From Chelydra serpentina (Eukaryota > Chordata > Testudines > Chelydridae): 64,000 nt of DNA. Under the pieces are notes generated by a model. That model searched no databases, was not told the DNA's origin, and worked only from the letters and a program-made list of their open reading frames with translations. The DNA lies in the NCBI GenBank assembly GCA_037349315.1, contig JBAIAC010000026.1:23341501-23405500 (forward strand), read 5' to 3'. The first letter of the stretch is position 1; every line of letters begins with the position of its first letter. Shown here piece by piece: positions 45,600 through 55,394 of this stretch. The position numbers and the translations under genes are program-made.

Positions 45600-46640
45600 A
45601 TATGAGAGGATCGGAAATACGTGATAAATCCATACTTTTGTATGTAATTTCACCTTCTTTTGGGCTCCAGACCCTAAAGAGGTCCTTCATGGCTGAGGCT
45701 GCTAAACTGATTCTCCTTAGGCTGTCTGTGCCCATTTGATGACACTTCACTGATTAGATAGATGAAATCATCCACTATTTCCACGGCTTGTCCAACAGCA
45801 CAAATGACTTCTAGCGCAACTTTTGCGCAGACACTCTGGATTTTTGTTTTTACCCAAGAAACCCTTAGCCCTGGGGCAGGTGCCATATGCTGGAAGCTCT
45901 CTAATATGTCTTTAAGGTCATTTGAATCCTGGCTGAAGAAAATGACATCATCCAGGTTGGTAAAAGAAATCGAAGCAACAGTTATATTAATATTTACAAA
46001 GTTATGTTTGAGGAGCCAATCCATAGTGTGGCATAACAGGGCTGGGGCCAGGACACATCCTTGCTTCACCCCAGATCTAGTGTAAAATCTGTAGGACCTA
46101 TGGATTCCCCATCACACCCATGTGCCCAGTCATTATGTAGATCTTGAATTAACCTCAACAGGATGACAGGAACTCCAGTTCCTTGTAGGGCCTCACACAG
46201 GGCACCTTTTGATTCTGTTGCTGGAACTGCCTTTAGATCTACATATGCTGCTGTCAAAGGATAACTGAATTTGCAATGGATCATAGATAAAAGGCAAAGA
46301 TCCAGTGTCACGTCCATTGTAGATCATCAAGCAGTGAAGCCCAAATACTCTGGGTGACAGTGTTTCATAAGGAGAGACTGGAGCTGGGTGAGTAGGGCAC
46401 ATGTAAAAGCTTTTCCTGGAACAGAAGGAGTTATTGGCCTGTAAGTGTTGCACTTAGTGTGTTGGCCTTTCCCCTATAATGGGATGATTGTCCTTTACTT
46501 CAACTCCGCTGGTACCTTCCAAGTAGTCCAAGCCTGGACAAAAAGTCGGTGTAATGCTATGGGCAGTTTGGGCATTATGCCGTTGGCTCCAGCAGCACTC
46601 CCAGTTTCTTTATGGCAGAACAAACCTCTTCCAACGCAGG
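45600..46640 (-). pseudogene. Non-LTR retrotransposon reverse transcriptase fragment
   Basis: Minus-strand frames spell a degenerate LINE reverse transcriptase. In N-to-C order: a piece with RPIT..VPGKAF (about 46440-46400), AAYVDLKA and ALCEALQGTGVPVILLRLI (46317-46066), then KQGCVLAPALLCHTMDWLL (46069 on), FTNLDDVIFFS in place of the catalytic Y/F-ADD box, APGLRVSWVKTKIQSV and VEIVDDFIYLISEVSSNG. The catalytic motif reads N-LDD, so the first Asp context is altered. At least two frame changes are needed. RTE-like or related clade by the 'QGCVLAP' and 'WxKTKxQ' layout; the clade is uncertain and it differs from CR1. Inactive. Confidence 0.85.
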
Positions 46641-47280
46641 TACATACACATAGGTTTCAGGATCAGGGATTGCATCTACTAGTAACACATTCCAATTTGG
46701 GCATGGAAACACATCCACATCTAAGGATTGCCTTTCTTGTAGAGGCAGGCCAAACTGAAATTGTATATCTGAACTCCCCTTACCTTCTGGGTGCTTGGAT
46801 ACATGGCACCCAGACTGAAACTACACCTAGTTTTGCAAAACAAAAATTAAATCAACAAAGTTTTGCAACAGCAAACACACACAATTTTCCCCATACTATT
46901 TGAAATAGAGATGGATCATAATCTGAACCATTTCTCTCATTGTTGCACACACATACCCCTACCTCTACAGGGGGATTCAGATAAATGGCTCCTAAATCTT
47001 TTGATTTGATTTGCAAAACCAAAACCTTTTGATCACCTTTGGATTTGCAAAACCAAAACCCAATGAAGAAGACTTCGCAAAATGAGAACTAAATCTCCCC
47101 AGTTCTTCTCATCACAGTGTTTTACATAAGGGAAGGGTATTGGTGCAAAATAAGAAATTAAAAGTCATCAAACTTTTGTATCACATGTAGTCATTCCCAT
47201 TCCTTACAATAGACATTCAAGCATATGGAGTAAGTAAAAACCCAATTAGCCACAATACTTGTATTTATTTTATTGAAAAC
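46641..47280. other. No gene seen; 19-bp duplication near 47.0 kb
   Basis: The phrase 'gatttgcaaaaccaaaacc' occurs twice within about 47008-47061. The rest, including the remainder of the 152-aa plus frame at 46445-46903, shows no recognised domain; that frame mainly lies antisense to the retrotransposon fragment. Confidence 0.45.
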
Positions 47281-47285
47281 ATGAG

Positions 47286-48271
47286 TGTAGGCGTTTCAGG
47301 CCCTCTCTGGGGCGGCTGGGGACCAGACCGCCCCGCTATACCATCAAGTTTTGGGGAATTAGCGCAGTCTGGTGCTGCAGAGTCAGCCGTTCAGGCCCTC
47401 CTGGAGAGGGCCGGGCAAACAGACCGTTACTCATGAGCCCAGGCCCTTGGACAGGGCGGGCACAAACAGTTAGGGCTCAGACCCTCAAGCAGGGGCTGAG
47501 CGAGCAGTAGGTCACTAGGCCCTAGCCCTTGGTCAGGGCGGGGCAATAAACAGTTCAGGGCTCAGCCCCTCAGGCGGGGGCTGAGCACACAGTGAGTCAC
47601 TAAGCCCCGGCCCTTGGTCAGGGCGGGGCAATAAACAGTTCAGGGCTCAGGCCCTCGAGCAGGGGCTGAGCAGTCAATAAGTCAGTAAGCCCTGGCCCTT
47701 GGTCAGGGCGGGGCAATAAGTAGTTCAGGGCTCCAGCCCTTAAGCAGGGGCTGAGCAATCTACAAGGTGGTGGCAAGCCCAGGTCCTGGCTCTGGGGAAC
47801 CTGGGAGAGGGGGAGACTGCCACCCACACGTTGGGTGGCAGGGGGGACGCAGGTCCACCCACTCCACTGCGTCCCAGCCCGGGGCCCTAGCAGAGGCAGA
47901 AAAACCCACTGCTGAGTCAGTGGGGATCCTGGCCGCAACACACTGACCTTGGCTCTGGCAGTGTGGCAGCCAGACTAGAGTCGGCTGCCCCCGGGCTACT
48001 TCCAGCTTCCCCCCCTCTGGGTACCTGGATCAGGGGGGTGTCCTCGACGAGGTCGCAGACCATCGGCACCTCAGAGTCGCTGGCAGGCGGCGGGCCTGGC
48101 GGCTCCTCGGGGTCACAGGTCAACTGCGGTCTGAGGGCCGGCTTTTATACTTCCTGTGCCACCCCTTGACCCTTGAGGGGTGGGGCCAGGATTCTCCGGC
48201 TCCGCCCACTTGGGTGTCCGGGGAGGCTCCTCTCTCTCTGGGGCGGCTGGGGACCAGACCGCCTCGCTACA
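47286..48271 (-). mobile_element. Solo-LTR-like element, 986 bp, 5-bp TSD
   Basis: The block starts TGTAG and ends CTACA and is flanked by a perfect 5-bp duplication atgag (47281-47285 and 48272-48276), the signature of an LTR integrated by a retroviral-type integrase. On the minus strand a TATA box (tataaaag, about 48143-48150) lies about 125 bp from the left LTR end, followed by a GC-rich transcribed-leader-like part. A ~35-bp phrase (ctggggcggctggggaccag...) occurs near both ends. No internal gag, pol or env coding is present. No AATAAA was found inside on the minus strand, so a full LTR is not proven. Gypsy-like or endogenous retroviral; no family name assigned. The 68- and 107-aa minus frames are not recognised proteins. 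Confidence 0.72.
47385..47774. repeat. 85-bp tandem array inside the LTR-like element
   Basis: Four clear units start at 47437, 47519, 47604 and 47689 (spacing 82, 85, 85), each containing 'cccttggtcagggcggggca', 'cagttcagggctcag' and 'caggggctgag'. A more diverged unit precedes them. Units differ by a few percent. The array explains part of the long length of the LTR-like block. Confidence 0.9.
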
Positions 48272-48276
48272 ATGAG

Positions 48277-51200
48277 AAACACAGAAAGATAGTAGACTAA
48301 AACAAGGAATATTTGCTCCTTTTACAGATTCAGTCCCTCCCTCTGTAAGCCATCTACGTTATTCACATTCTATGCAAAATAAAAGCTGGACTAATAATAC
48401 TCACATAAGAGGGAAAAGAAAGAAGAAGTAAATTAAAAAGAAGGAGAGGTGATGGAGCGGAGGTTTGCTGATATGATACTGCTCAATGGAACATGCATTT
48501 CACAAAACAAATAGTTGTATGAGATAGTATGCAGGGGCACAGCCGGTCCCCAGTATGTAACGTGTTAATTCCAGCTTCCCTTTCTCTTCCCCTGAACATC
48601 TGCACAAAGAGGAAAAAGGGCTGAAGTAAGGAGTATGCCTGGGTAAGGGTGAGATTGTGCCTGGCCCAGCTAAGGCAGAGGAAGTTTTGTTGTGACTCTC
48701 TTGGCTCATGTTGTCTTGTTTGGTTTCTCTCTCAATGAGCAGCTTTACTGTCTAACTTGTATTTTCTTTCTGCTCAGTCATCCTATCAGCTTACAATGAG
48801 TTTCAAATATTCATAAAATCAAGGAAAGGATTCCAAATGTCAAGCTATCTATCCATGTCCCCTCGTACCTAAGAGAACTTGTTTCGGAATGGCAGCATAC
48901 GAAAGAGCTGTGACCCATTTCTTTAATGATGGAGTGATTCTTCCAGTAGCAGATCACATTTTTTGATTAACATTATGCATATTTTTATCCAATCTATCTT
49001 TCCTTGTGATAAGGTAGTGTGCCACGAGTCCTTTAAAACAACTAACAAACAAACATATTTTGAATCATCTCAGGGACCTAATGGTATTGCTCTATATACT
49101 TCAGTGCAGAGCATCTGGATTCACTACCCTGTCCAAACACACAAAGATAGCAAGGCTCATACAAGTGTTTTTCTGAAAGCTTTAGCGTGATTAGACTCTC
49201 CACAAATACAAAGTAGGATAATTCAGGATAGTCATATGATTCCTAAATAGGCCTCTCTCCAGTGGCCATAAAACGGGGCTCTAGTCGATAACTGAGGCTG
49301 CTAGGAACTAGGATAATACAAATAATAATAATTTGCAAATATCCAGCGGAGGCCTGGAGAATAGATGTGGTATAACTTGCAACAAGATAACCTTTTAAAG
49401 AGGCATTCTCTCATAAAAAACTAGATTCAACTCTCTAAGAGTCTTTTATCAGAAAGAATTTTTGAAATAACCAGATTGGGATTGGCATTCTTTTACTATG
49501 GACAATACAGCTGTAGGGAGGAAACAAATATTTATGCAAAAATGGTTATTATTAAGAGTATTATAATTTGTTCTTACAATGTTAGGTCATTACAAGCTTG
49601 CCTGCACCTTTACAGAATTTAAGAGATACTCTTTTATACCCACAATGCCTGGGGAATATAACAACATATGTTTATGGTTTTGGTTGGTTATTTTATTAAC
49701 TGAGATATAAAAGCTAATTACAGAAATTCCATGTTTCTGCTTTCTGTCACTCAGGGACAAGTCTCATGTCAAAGGAGAAAACACCCAAGTGTGTTTATAC
49801 ACACACTAAAATTAAGCTTTTATAACTTCTATCTTGATTGAACTTTCTACACTATTTTCTTTTATGCTATGCTTTGAAAATATATATAAGCATTGGTTAT
49901 CATGTCTTGTATAAAATATTTAATAGAAGTCTTTAGTTGCAAGTTGTAAACATACTGCAAATGGCAGATCATAAATCCAAAGACCATTTTGGTCAAAAAG
50001 CAAACAAATCACAAGGAGGTTTTATCAAAGAACAGGACACATATTTTATATGAGATACCAGTTGGTATTGATATGATCTTACCTAAGTGGGTGGGGGACT
50101 TTGTAAGATATTTATACTCTAGAAAGAGTCCTGATGTTAAAAGGACCTACTGTTTAGGAGCAAAGAAGAATGTAGGGATGTATTATCAGAGTTATAAAAC
50201 TAAGTCATAAACGTAGGCTTTTCTCCCTCCCCCACCCCGCCCCGCTGCCTCCTTTCATAGAGAAAAACCTCAGTTATATTCCTACAAATTTCTTATTGAA
50301 AGTATTATCCTCTACAAGTACTCTAAAGCCTTCACACTTCAAGAAAAACATGGAGGGCTGCAAAATGTTTTATAGAAGATGTTGGTTACTTCTATCTAAC
50401 TCATGTTTCCTGTTTATTCCTTAAATGCTTGAAGATGGTACCAGCTTCTCATGAGATGTATATTTGGAACTATCAAAATGCAAAGCTGCTAATGCAAGAA
50501 CTTGCTATTATCATTGCTATGTAAATGATAAAATGCTTCGTGTACCAACATGGAATCTAATTACCTTGTTAGACTGGTTACTAATATAAGAAGCCATCTG
50601 AGTATGCAAATATTACTATTAATTGGGGGATTAATTAGTTATCTGGCAAAGCTCAAGCAACTTCCTTATCCAACTCAGAAAGACAAGAGCCACCTCTCCA
50701 AAGATTATTAAGAAGAGACATTACCTTCTCTAATTGCTATTTAAATTTAAACACTCTTTAAGAAATAAGTTTACAAAGTCTATTTTGAGAACTGAAAATC
50801 TTTTTCTGTAAAAAGTAAAGGTGTTTGGACTCATTTGAAACAGAATTCTAACTCTTATTGGGCCTGCCGAAATTAGAGGGATATCTAACTAACTTTAACT
50901 GAATAAAAGAAAAAAGGTAAAACTCTAATTTTTACAGATGTTCTGACAATTTCCCCATACAAAGCTGCAGGCAGTATAATCATCAAATTGAACAAAATTT
51001 ACAACCCTACTGTATACGTAGAAGCCGATAACCTATTCATGACCTGAAACTGCTCAGAAGACAAACCCACAAAGGTGCTAAGCCAATGAAAGGATAACAG
51101 CTAATTTTGAATCCAGCCAAGCCTTAAAGAAGTGTTTCTTCCTTCCATGAAGATATGGAAAGAGGCACTTATAAATTCCTCCGAATTGTCACTTGAGCAG

Positions 51201-51285
51201 AGTTTCTCCCCAGCTCCAAGATATGTGCTGCCACACCTAATCTTTTTAAAGCAGGTTTATTTTCTGAATAGAAGCAAGTAAACAA
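48277..51285. other. No gene seen
   Basis: AT-rich unassigned DNA with short frames only. The plus frame at 49989-50210 and the minus frame at 51169-51408 have no recognised domain. Confidence 0.4.
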
Positions 51286-51289
51286 ACAG

Positions 51290-51528
51290 CTGACTTGGGC
51301 TCGTGGAGCCTGGGTTCTGGCTGAAGAACTGATGTCTAGACTTTCGGGCTTGGGCTGGAGCCTGAGCTCTGGACCATGAGAGAGTGGAGGGTACCAGAGC
51401 TCGGGCACCAGTTTGAGCCCAACCGTCTACATAGCAATTTTTAGTCCTGCAGTCTGAGCCCGAGTCAGCTGACCTGGGCCAGCTGTGGCTATGCTGCAGA
51501 TCTTTTATCCCTCTGTAGATGTACCCTC
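51290..51528. mobile_element. Harbinger-like MITE fragment
   Basis: The right end 'tctgtagatgtaccc' matches the terminal repeat of 24309-24600, and the interior 'gagcctgggttctgg...gggcttgggctggagcctgag' is the GC-rich type seen in this MITE group. No clear left terminus was found. Confidence 0.5.
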
Positions 51529-51529
51529 A

Positions 51530-52142
51530 GAGGCCTCTGGCAGCTTTCCAGTTCTTGCCAGTGCTACCCCTGCTCTGGGACAGAAGTTTCAGGGCTGTCT
51601 CCCAGAGCCTTTGGCCCCTTGCTCCAGGGGACATAACACCAGAGTTATCTCCACTCCACTGTGGCTTTCCCTGCCCAGGCACAGTCTGTCCCAATCAAGC
51701 ACCGTCTTCCTACCCACCAGCAGCCCTTCCTAGGCCAAGGTGTAGCCCAGGCCCCTTTAATGGGCTGGATTGGACTCCCCTGCTCTGATCCAGGGGCACT
51801 GGGAACAGCTACTCTGTGACAGATACACTAAGGCAGAAATCCTTACTAATTTTGGGACGATGATACCTGGGTCCCCACCAAGCCTCAAAGATACAATCTC
51901 TGGTGAAAGCTCTCCACAGAGGGACTTACAGAAGAGATTGCATCTGAAATAACCATTCTTTATTGTTTGTGTTCTGATTATTTTTGTTAACAGTAAAATA
52001 GGCATAGTTAACAATAGTGATTAATTTTGCTTATTTTGAATCATGGTGTCCCCTAAGGCATGGCATAAAACCCCATATGACTAATGTAGCAGTGTCGCTT
52101 ACCAGGTATGGCAGAGCTAGCTTCCCTTCTATCTAGGTTTAA
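51530..52142. other. Mid-GC block of uncertain nature
   Basis: It contains a higher-GC stretch with open frames in two phases (82 and 89 aa) that lack domains, then AT-rich DNA. Its position next to an LTR-like block makes an old retroelement remnant possible, but no paired repeats were found. Confidence 0.3.
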
Positions 52143-52879
52143 TGTGACGGTGTGGCACTCACCTCTCGCAAGGCCCCTTTCTGGCTGGGTGTGTCTGCAG
52201 TCTTTAAATAGTTGCAGCCCTGGTATCAGGCTGCACCCCAGGGCTTCCACCCTGGAGGTAATGGTTTCACCCTCTAGGTCTATTCTGGTCCCAGCTCTCT
52301 AGCTGGGCCACTAAGTAGTTCAGTTCCCCTTCTGAGGGCTTATCACTGTCTGATTCTAGGTCAGCTCCACAGTGGCCTATGCGGTGAGTGGGGGGGAACC
52401 CCAGGCCCACCCACTACTCTGGGTCCCAGGCCAGGGACCCTAAGAATAGCAGACAGGTGCCACCATGTCCCTTTAACTACACTGCTTTCAGTTTCCTGGG
52501 CCACTTCTCCATAGCCCCAGCCTTTGCCAAAGCTTTATCCTTACCTCAAGGCTCATCTAAATTCAGGCTCAGCTCCTTCTCACTCTGCGATCCCTGAAAG
52601 CACTGAGCTGTCCATGGTGCTGCAATTGCCTTTAGTCAGGCAGAAGCTCCAGTGTACTCCTCTAGCTCCAGCAAGGAACTGACCCTCTTGTAGCTCCTTT
52701 TATATGGTCCTCCTTGGCCCTGATTGGCTGCTCCCTGCAGGCTCTCTGACTGGCTTCTTCCCCTGCAGCCACACTAGGCCTCATTGGAGGACTCCTGTAC
52801 TGTGCTTTTCCTTTGAGGGGTGTGGCAGGACACTGAGGCCTCCAGCCAGGGGCCTCTGGGCCTAGACAACGCTATGACA
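52143..52879 (-). mobile_element. Second LTR-like element, minus strand
   Basis: Shares with 47286-48271 the segment 'cccaggcccacccactact' / 'cgcaggtccacccactccact', followed in both by 'ggtcccag..c.ggg.ccct', and the same overall order: a TATA box on the minus strand (tataaaag, about 52698-52706) upstream of a GC-rich leader. Candidate termini are TGTGACGG and CTATGACA (TG...CA). The flanking pentamers (tttaa, ctgaa) do not match, so the boundaries are tentative. No coding capacity recognised. Confidence 0.55.
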
Positions 52880-53175
52880 CTGAATTAGAAGCTTCTGCAG
52901 CTTTCCAACTATAAAAGACAGAATGTTTCTTGTTGGCCTTTTGGCTATGATCTGTTCAATAACTAGTGTCTTCTCTCTAGGGGACTATATTCTGCCTCTT
53001 CAGAAGGATGAACCTGATGATCTTATAGCCCTTTTCCAATTCTCTCATCTAAGATTTCTATGATTAATCCAGACACTACACTTACAGAAGCATTTTTCCA
53101 GAATCAGAATCCATAGAGATGCTCAGCATTTCTCACTTTTGCCTAATTCCCCAAGGATTTTCTCTTTCACTCTGA

Positions 53176-53462
53176 GCCCAGGTCTACACTAACCCCCCCT
53201 GTCGAACTAAGATACGCAACTTCAGCTACGTTAATAACGTAGCTGAAGTCGAAGTACCTTAGTTCGAACTTACCTGTGGTCCAGACGCGGTGCGCAGGCT
53301 CCCCCGTCGACTCCGCCTACTCCACTCGTCGAGCTGGATTACCAGCGTTGACGAGGGAGCACTTCCTGGTTCGATTTATCGCGTCTTGACAAGACATGAT
53401 AAATCGAACCCAGAACATCGATCCCGCGCCTCCGACGCGACGGGTAAGTATAGACATACCCT
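53176..53462. mobile_element. Palindrome-rich MITE, 287 bp, TGA duplication
   Basis: Ends gcccaggtctacact and tagacataccc are imperfect inverted repeats of the same type as the other Harbinger-like MITEs; both flanks carry TGA (53173-53175, 53463-53465). The interior contains a perfect 15-bp palindrome around one base (acttcagctacgtta / taacgtagctgaagt, about 53220-53251). A longer imperfect hairpin lies at about 53372-53407 (cgatttatcgcgtcttg / caagacatgataaatcg). CpG-rich for this window. Confidence 0.82.
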
Positions 53463-53465
53463 GAG

Positions 53466-55175
53466 TGATAATACTCCTGGTACTCATGTTCCTAATATTT
53501 CATATTTCAAAATCCAGGTACTTTTCCTTCTTGCATGGATTCTACCCATTTGTCTATCCAGCTAATCTGCCATGTTCTCCTTCGTTTGCAGTTTACTGTA
53601 CTCATATTTTTGAGAGAATGTTCTTTGGAGGACTGTTTGTTTAGTCAGCTGTGGGTACCAAATTTTTTTTAAAAATCAGGAAGGGTATGATATTGAGACT
53701 GTAGAAGAAGATATTTGACTCCAATTCAAGCATCACTACGATTCCAGATGGTTGTTCAAACAACAGCATTCAAACACACTTTTATTAATCACCTTGCATG
53801 CGTCTATTTCAGACGGATAGCTAAATAAAGTGGGCTTGCAATGAATAGGTTATTGCTTCCAAGAGTATTCACAGGGCACAATTCCAAATACATTAGCATC
53901 CTGTTTTGTTTTGTCTTGATTTTGAGCAAAGAATAAGGCTTTGTCAGACCATTAAAGACCTGGGAAATAAACTGGCCTTGGTTTGCTTTTGACTTCTGCA
54001 TACAGGTCTTTAATATTTTGTTTTATTGTGGGTATACCACAAGGAGTACATTTTCACAGGTTCTACCTTTGTGCCTTTAATGGATTTAAGAAAGAGAGAA
54101 AACTGGATTTCAGCTTTTTCAGATGCCTAAGGATTTACCTTCAGAGAACTCTTGATCTCAGGAAACCTAGCAAGTTGCACGTATTAATTTCTTTCATAAA
54201 TCTCAACTATCTCTGCTGCTTCCATAGAAGGTTAGTTTGGAAATATCCCTTTCCAAAGCTGGGATACACATTTCCAGTATTGGGTTTTATTAAGTTCCTG
54301 TGGTAGCTATCTCCAAGGCTGCTTTCTCATATATTTCTTTGCAAGAGACTTTAAGAATGGCAGAGGCTTTGCAGATAAGGTTTGGATTGCAACCTTTCCA
54401 CTAGCAATGTAATAGGAGCAACAGGGAATTAAATAAAATTATATTTTTTCTAGATGTCTGCTTAAAAGGAAAGTCAGGATTTTATGGATGCCCCTGAGAC
54501 AAACTATTACAATCCATTCCTCACAGTTCTTATTTGAGTATTGTCTGTATGAGCACCTCAAATAGTACCGAATCATTCATAAAGGATAGGCAAGAGAGAC
54601 TGTGTCCCATCAATATTTCAGGCTTAGTTATCAAATCAAGAGAAATTCATGAGTTCTTGCTCCGGCCCTATGTTTGCCAGTTTGATGTTATTGTTTGACA
54701 GTTAAGGCCTTTTCTCTGCATTCTCGTGAATGCTTTAATAATTTATTGCATCTTCCACTTGATGGTTATTTTAATATTTATTAATTTTTACTTTGATACA
54801 CTAACCATTTCTTCTTTACTCTTTCAGCAGGAAGAAAGTCACACTCATTTGCTATTTGTGGGGTGTTGACATAGCTGAAGAAACAGTAATGATGACTGAT
54901 AGAAGGCACCATATGTTCTGTTCATCTTTCTCTGTGCTGTTTTCTGAGAAATGAATAAAGATACACTATAAAATGAACCTCCACGTCATTCATAGAAAAA
55001 CAGACTTTGGCTTCATACAAACCAGAAGAGGAGAACCCATAATTTACAGATGCACTCAGCACAACAGATATTATTATTATGGAAAAGGTTAGCCTCCAAA
55101 GCCTTAGAAAAAAAAGCCTTCTACATGTTTTCAATTGAAGTGTTTTAAGGATTTCAAAGCACCTTCATAATTAAT
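53466..55175. other. No gene seen
   Basis: AT-rich unassigned DNA. A 3' splice-acceptor-like 'tctttactctttcag' occurs at about 54815-54830 but the downstream frame shows no recognisable exon. The 107-aa plus frame (53983-54306) has no recognised domain. Confidence 0.4.
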
Positions 55176-55179
55176 TTCC

Positions 55180-55394
55180 TGTAAATATTTATTATTTTTT
55201 TAAATAACTAGAAGGAAATTTTATTTCTCCGCAACAAAACATTTAAAGTTTATGTTTATATTTATATAATATATATATATATACACACATATATATACAT
55301 ATATATATATATACATATAAACATAAACTTTAAATGTTTTGTTGCAGAGAAATAAAATTTCCTTCTAGTTATTTAAAAAAATAATATATTTACA
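55180..55394. repeat. 215-bp near-perfect AT-rich palindrome
   Basis: Left arm about 55180-55262 and right arm about 55312-55394 are reverse complements, with one substitution (ctccgcaac versus ctctgcaac) and a 2-3 bp length difference in a T/A run. The centre is about 50 bp of (TA)n/(CA)n. The arm core reads 'actagaaggaaattttattt' on one side. The ends read tgtaaat...atttaca. It could extrude as a cruciform. No target duplication was recognised, so it may be a foldback MITE or an inverted duplication. Confidence 0.95.

Noticed and set aside
47385..47774. CRISPR-like array
   Set aside because: Units are contiguous with no unique spacers, and the genome is vertebrate.
47618..48169. Minus-strand frames of 68 and 107 aa as a gag-like protein
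   Set aside because: No zinc knuckle, major homology region or other retroviral motif is visible; the frames run through the tandem array and the LTR-like leader.
54815..54900. Internal exon after a good polypyrimidine tract and AG
   Set aside because: The following frame closes quickly, shows no recognised domain and has no matching donor.
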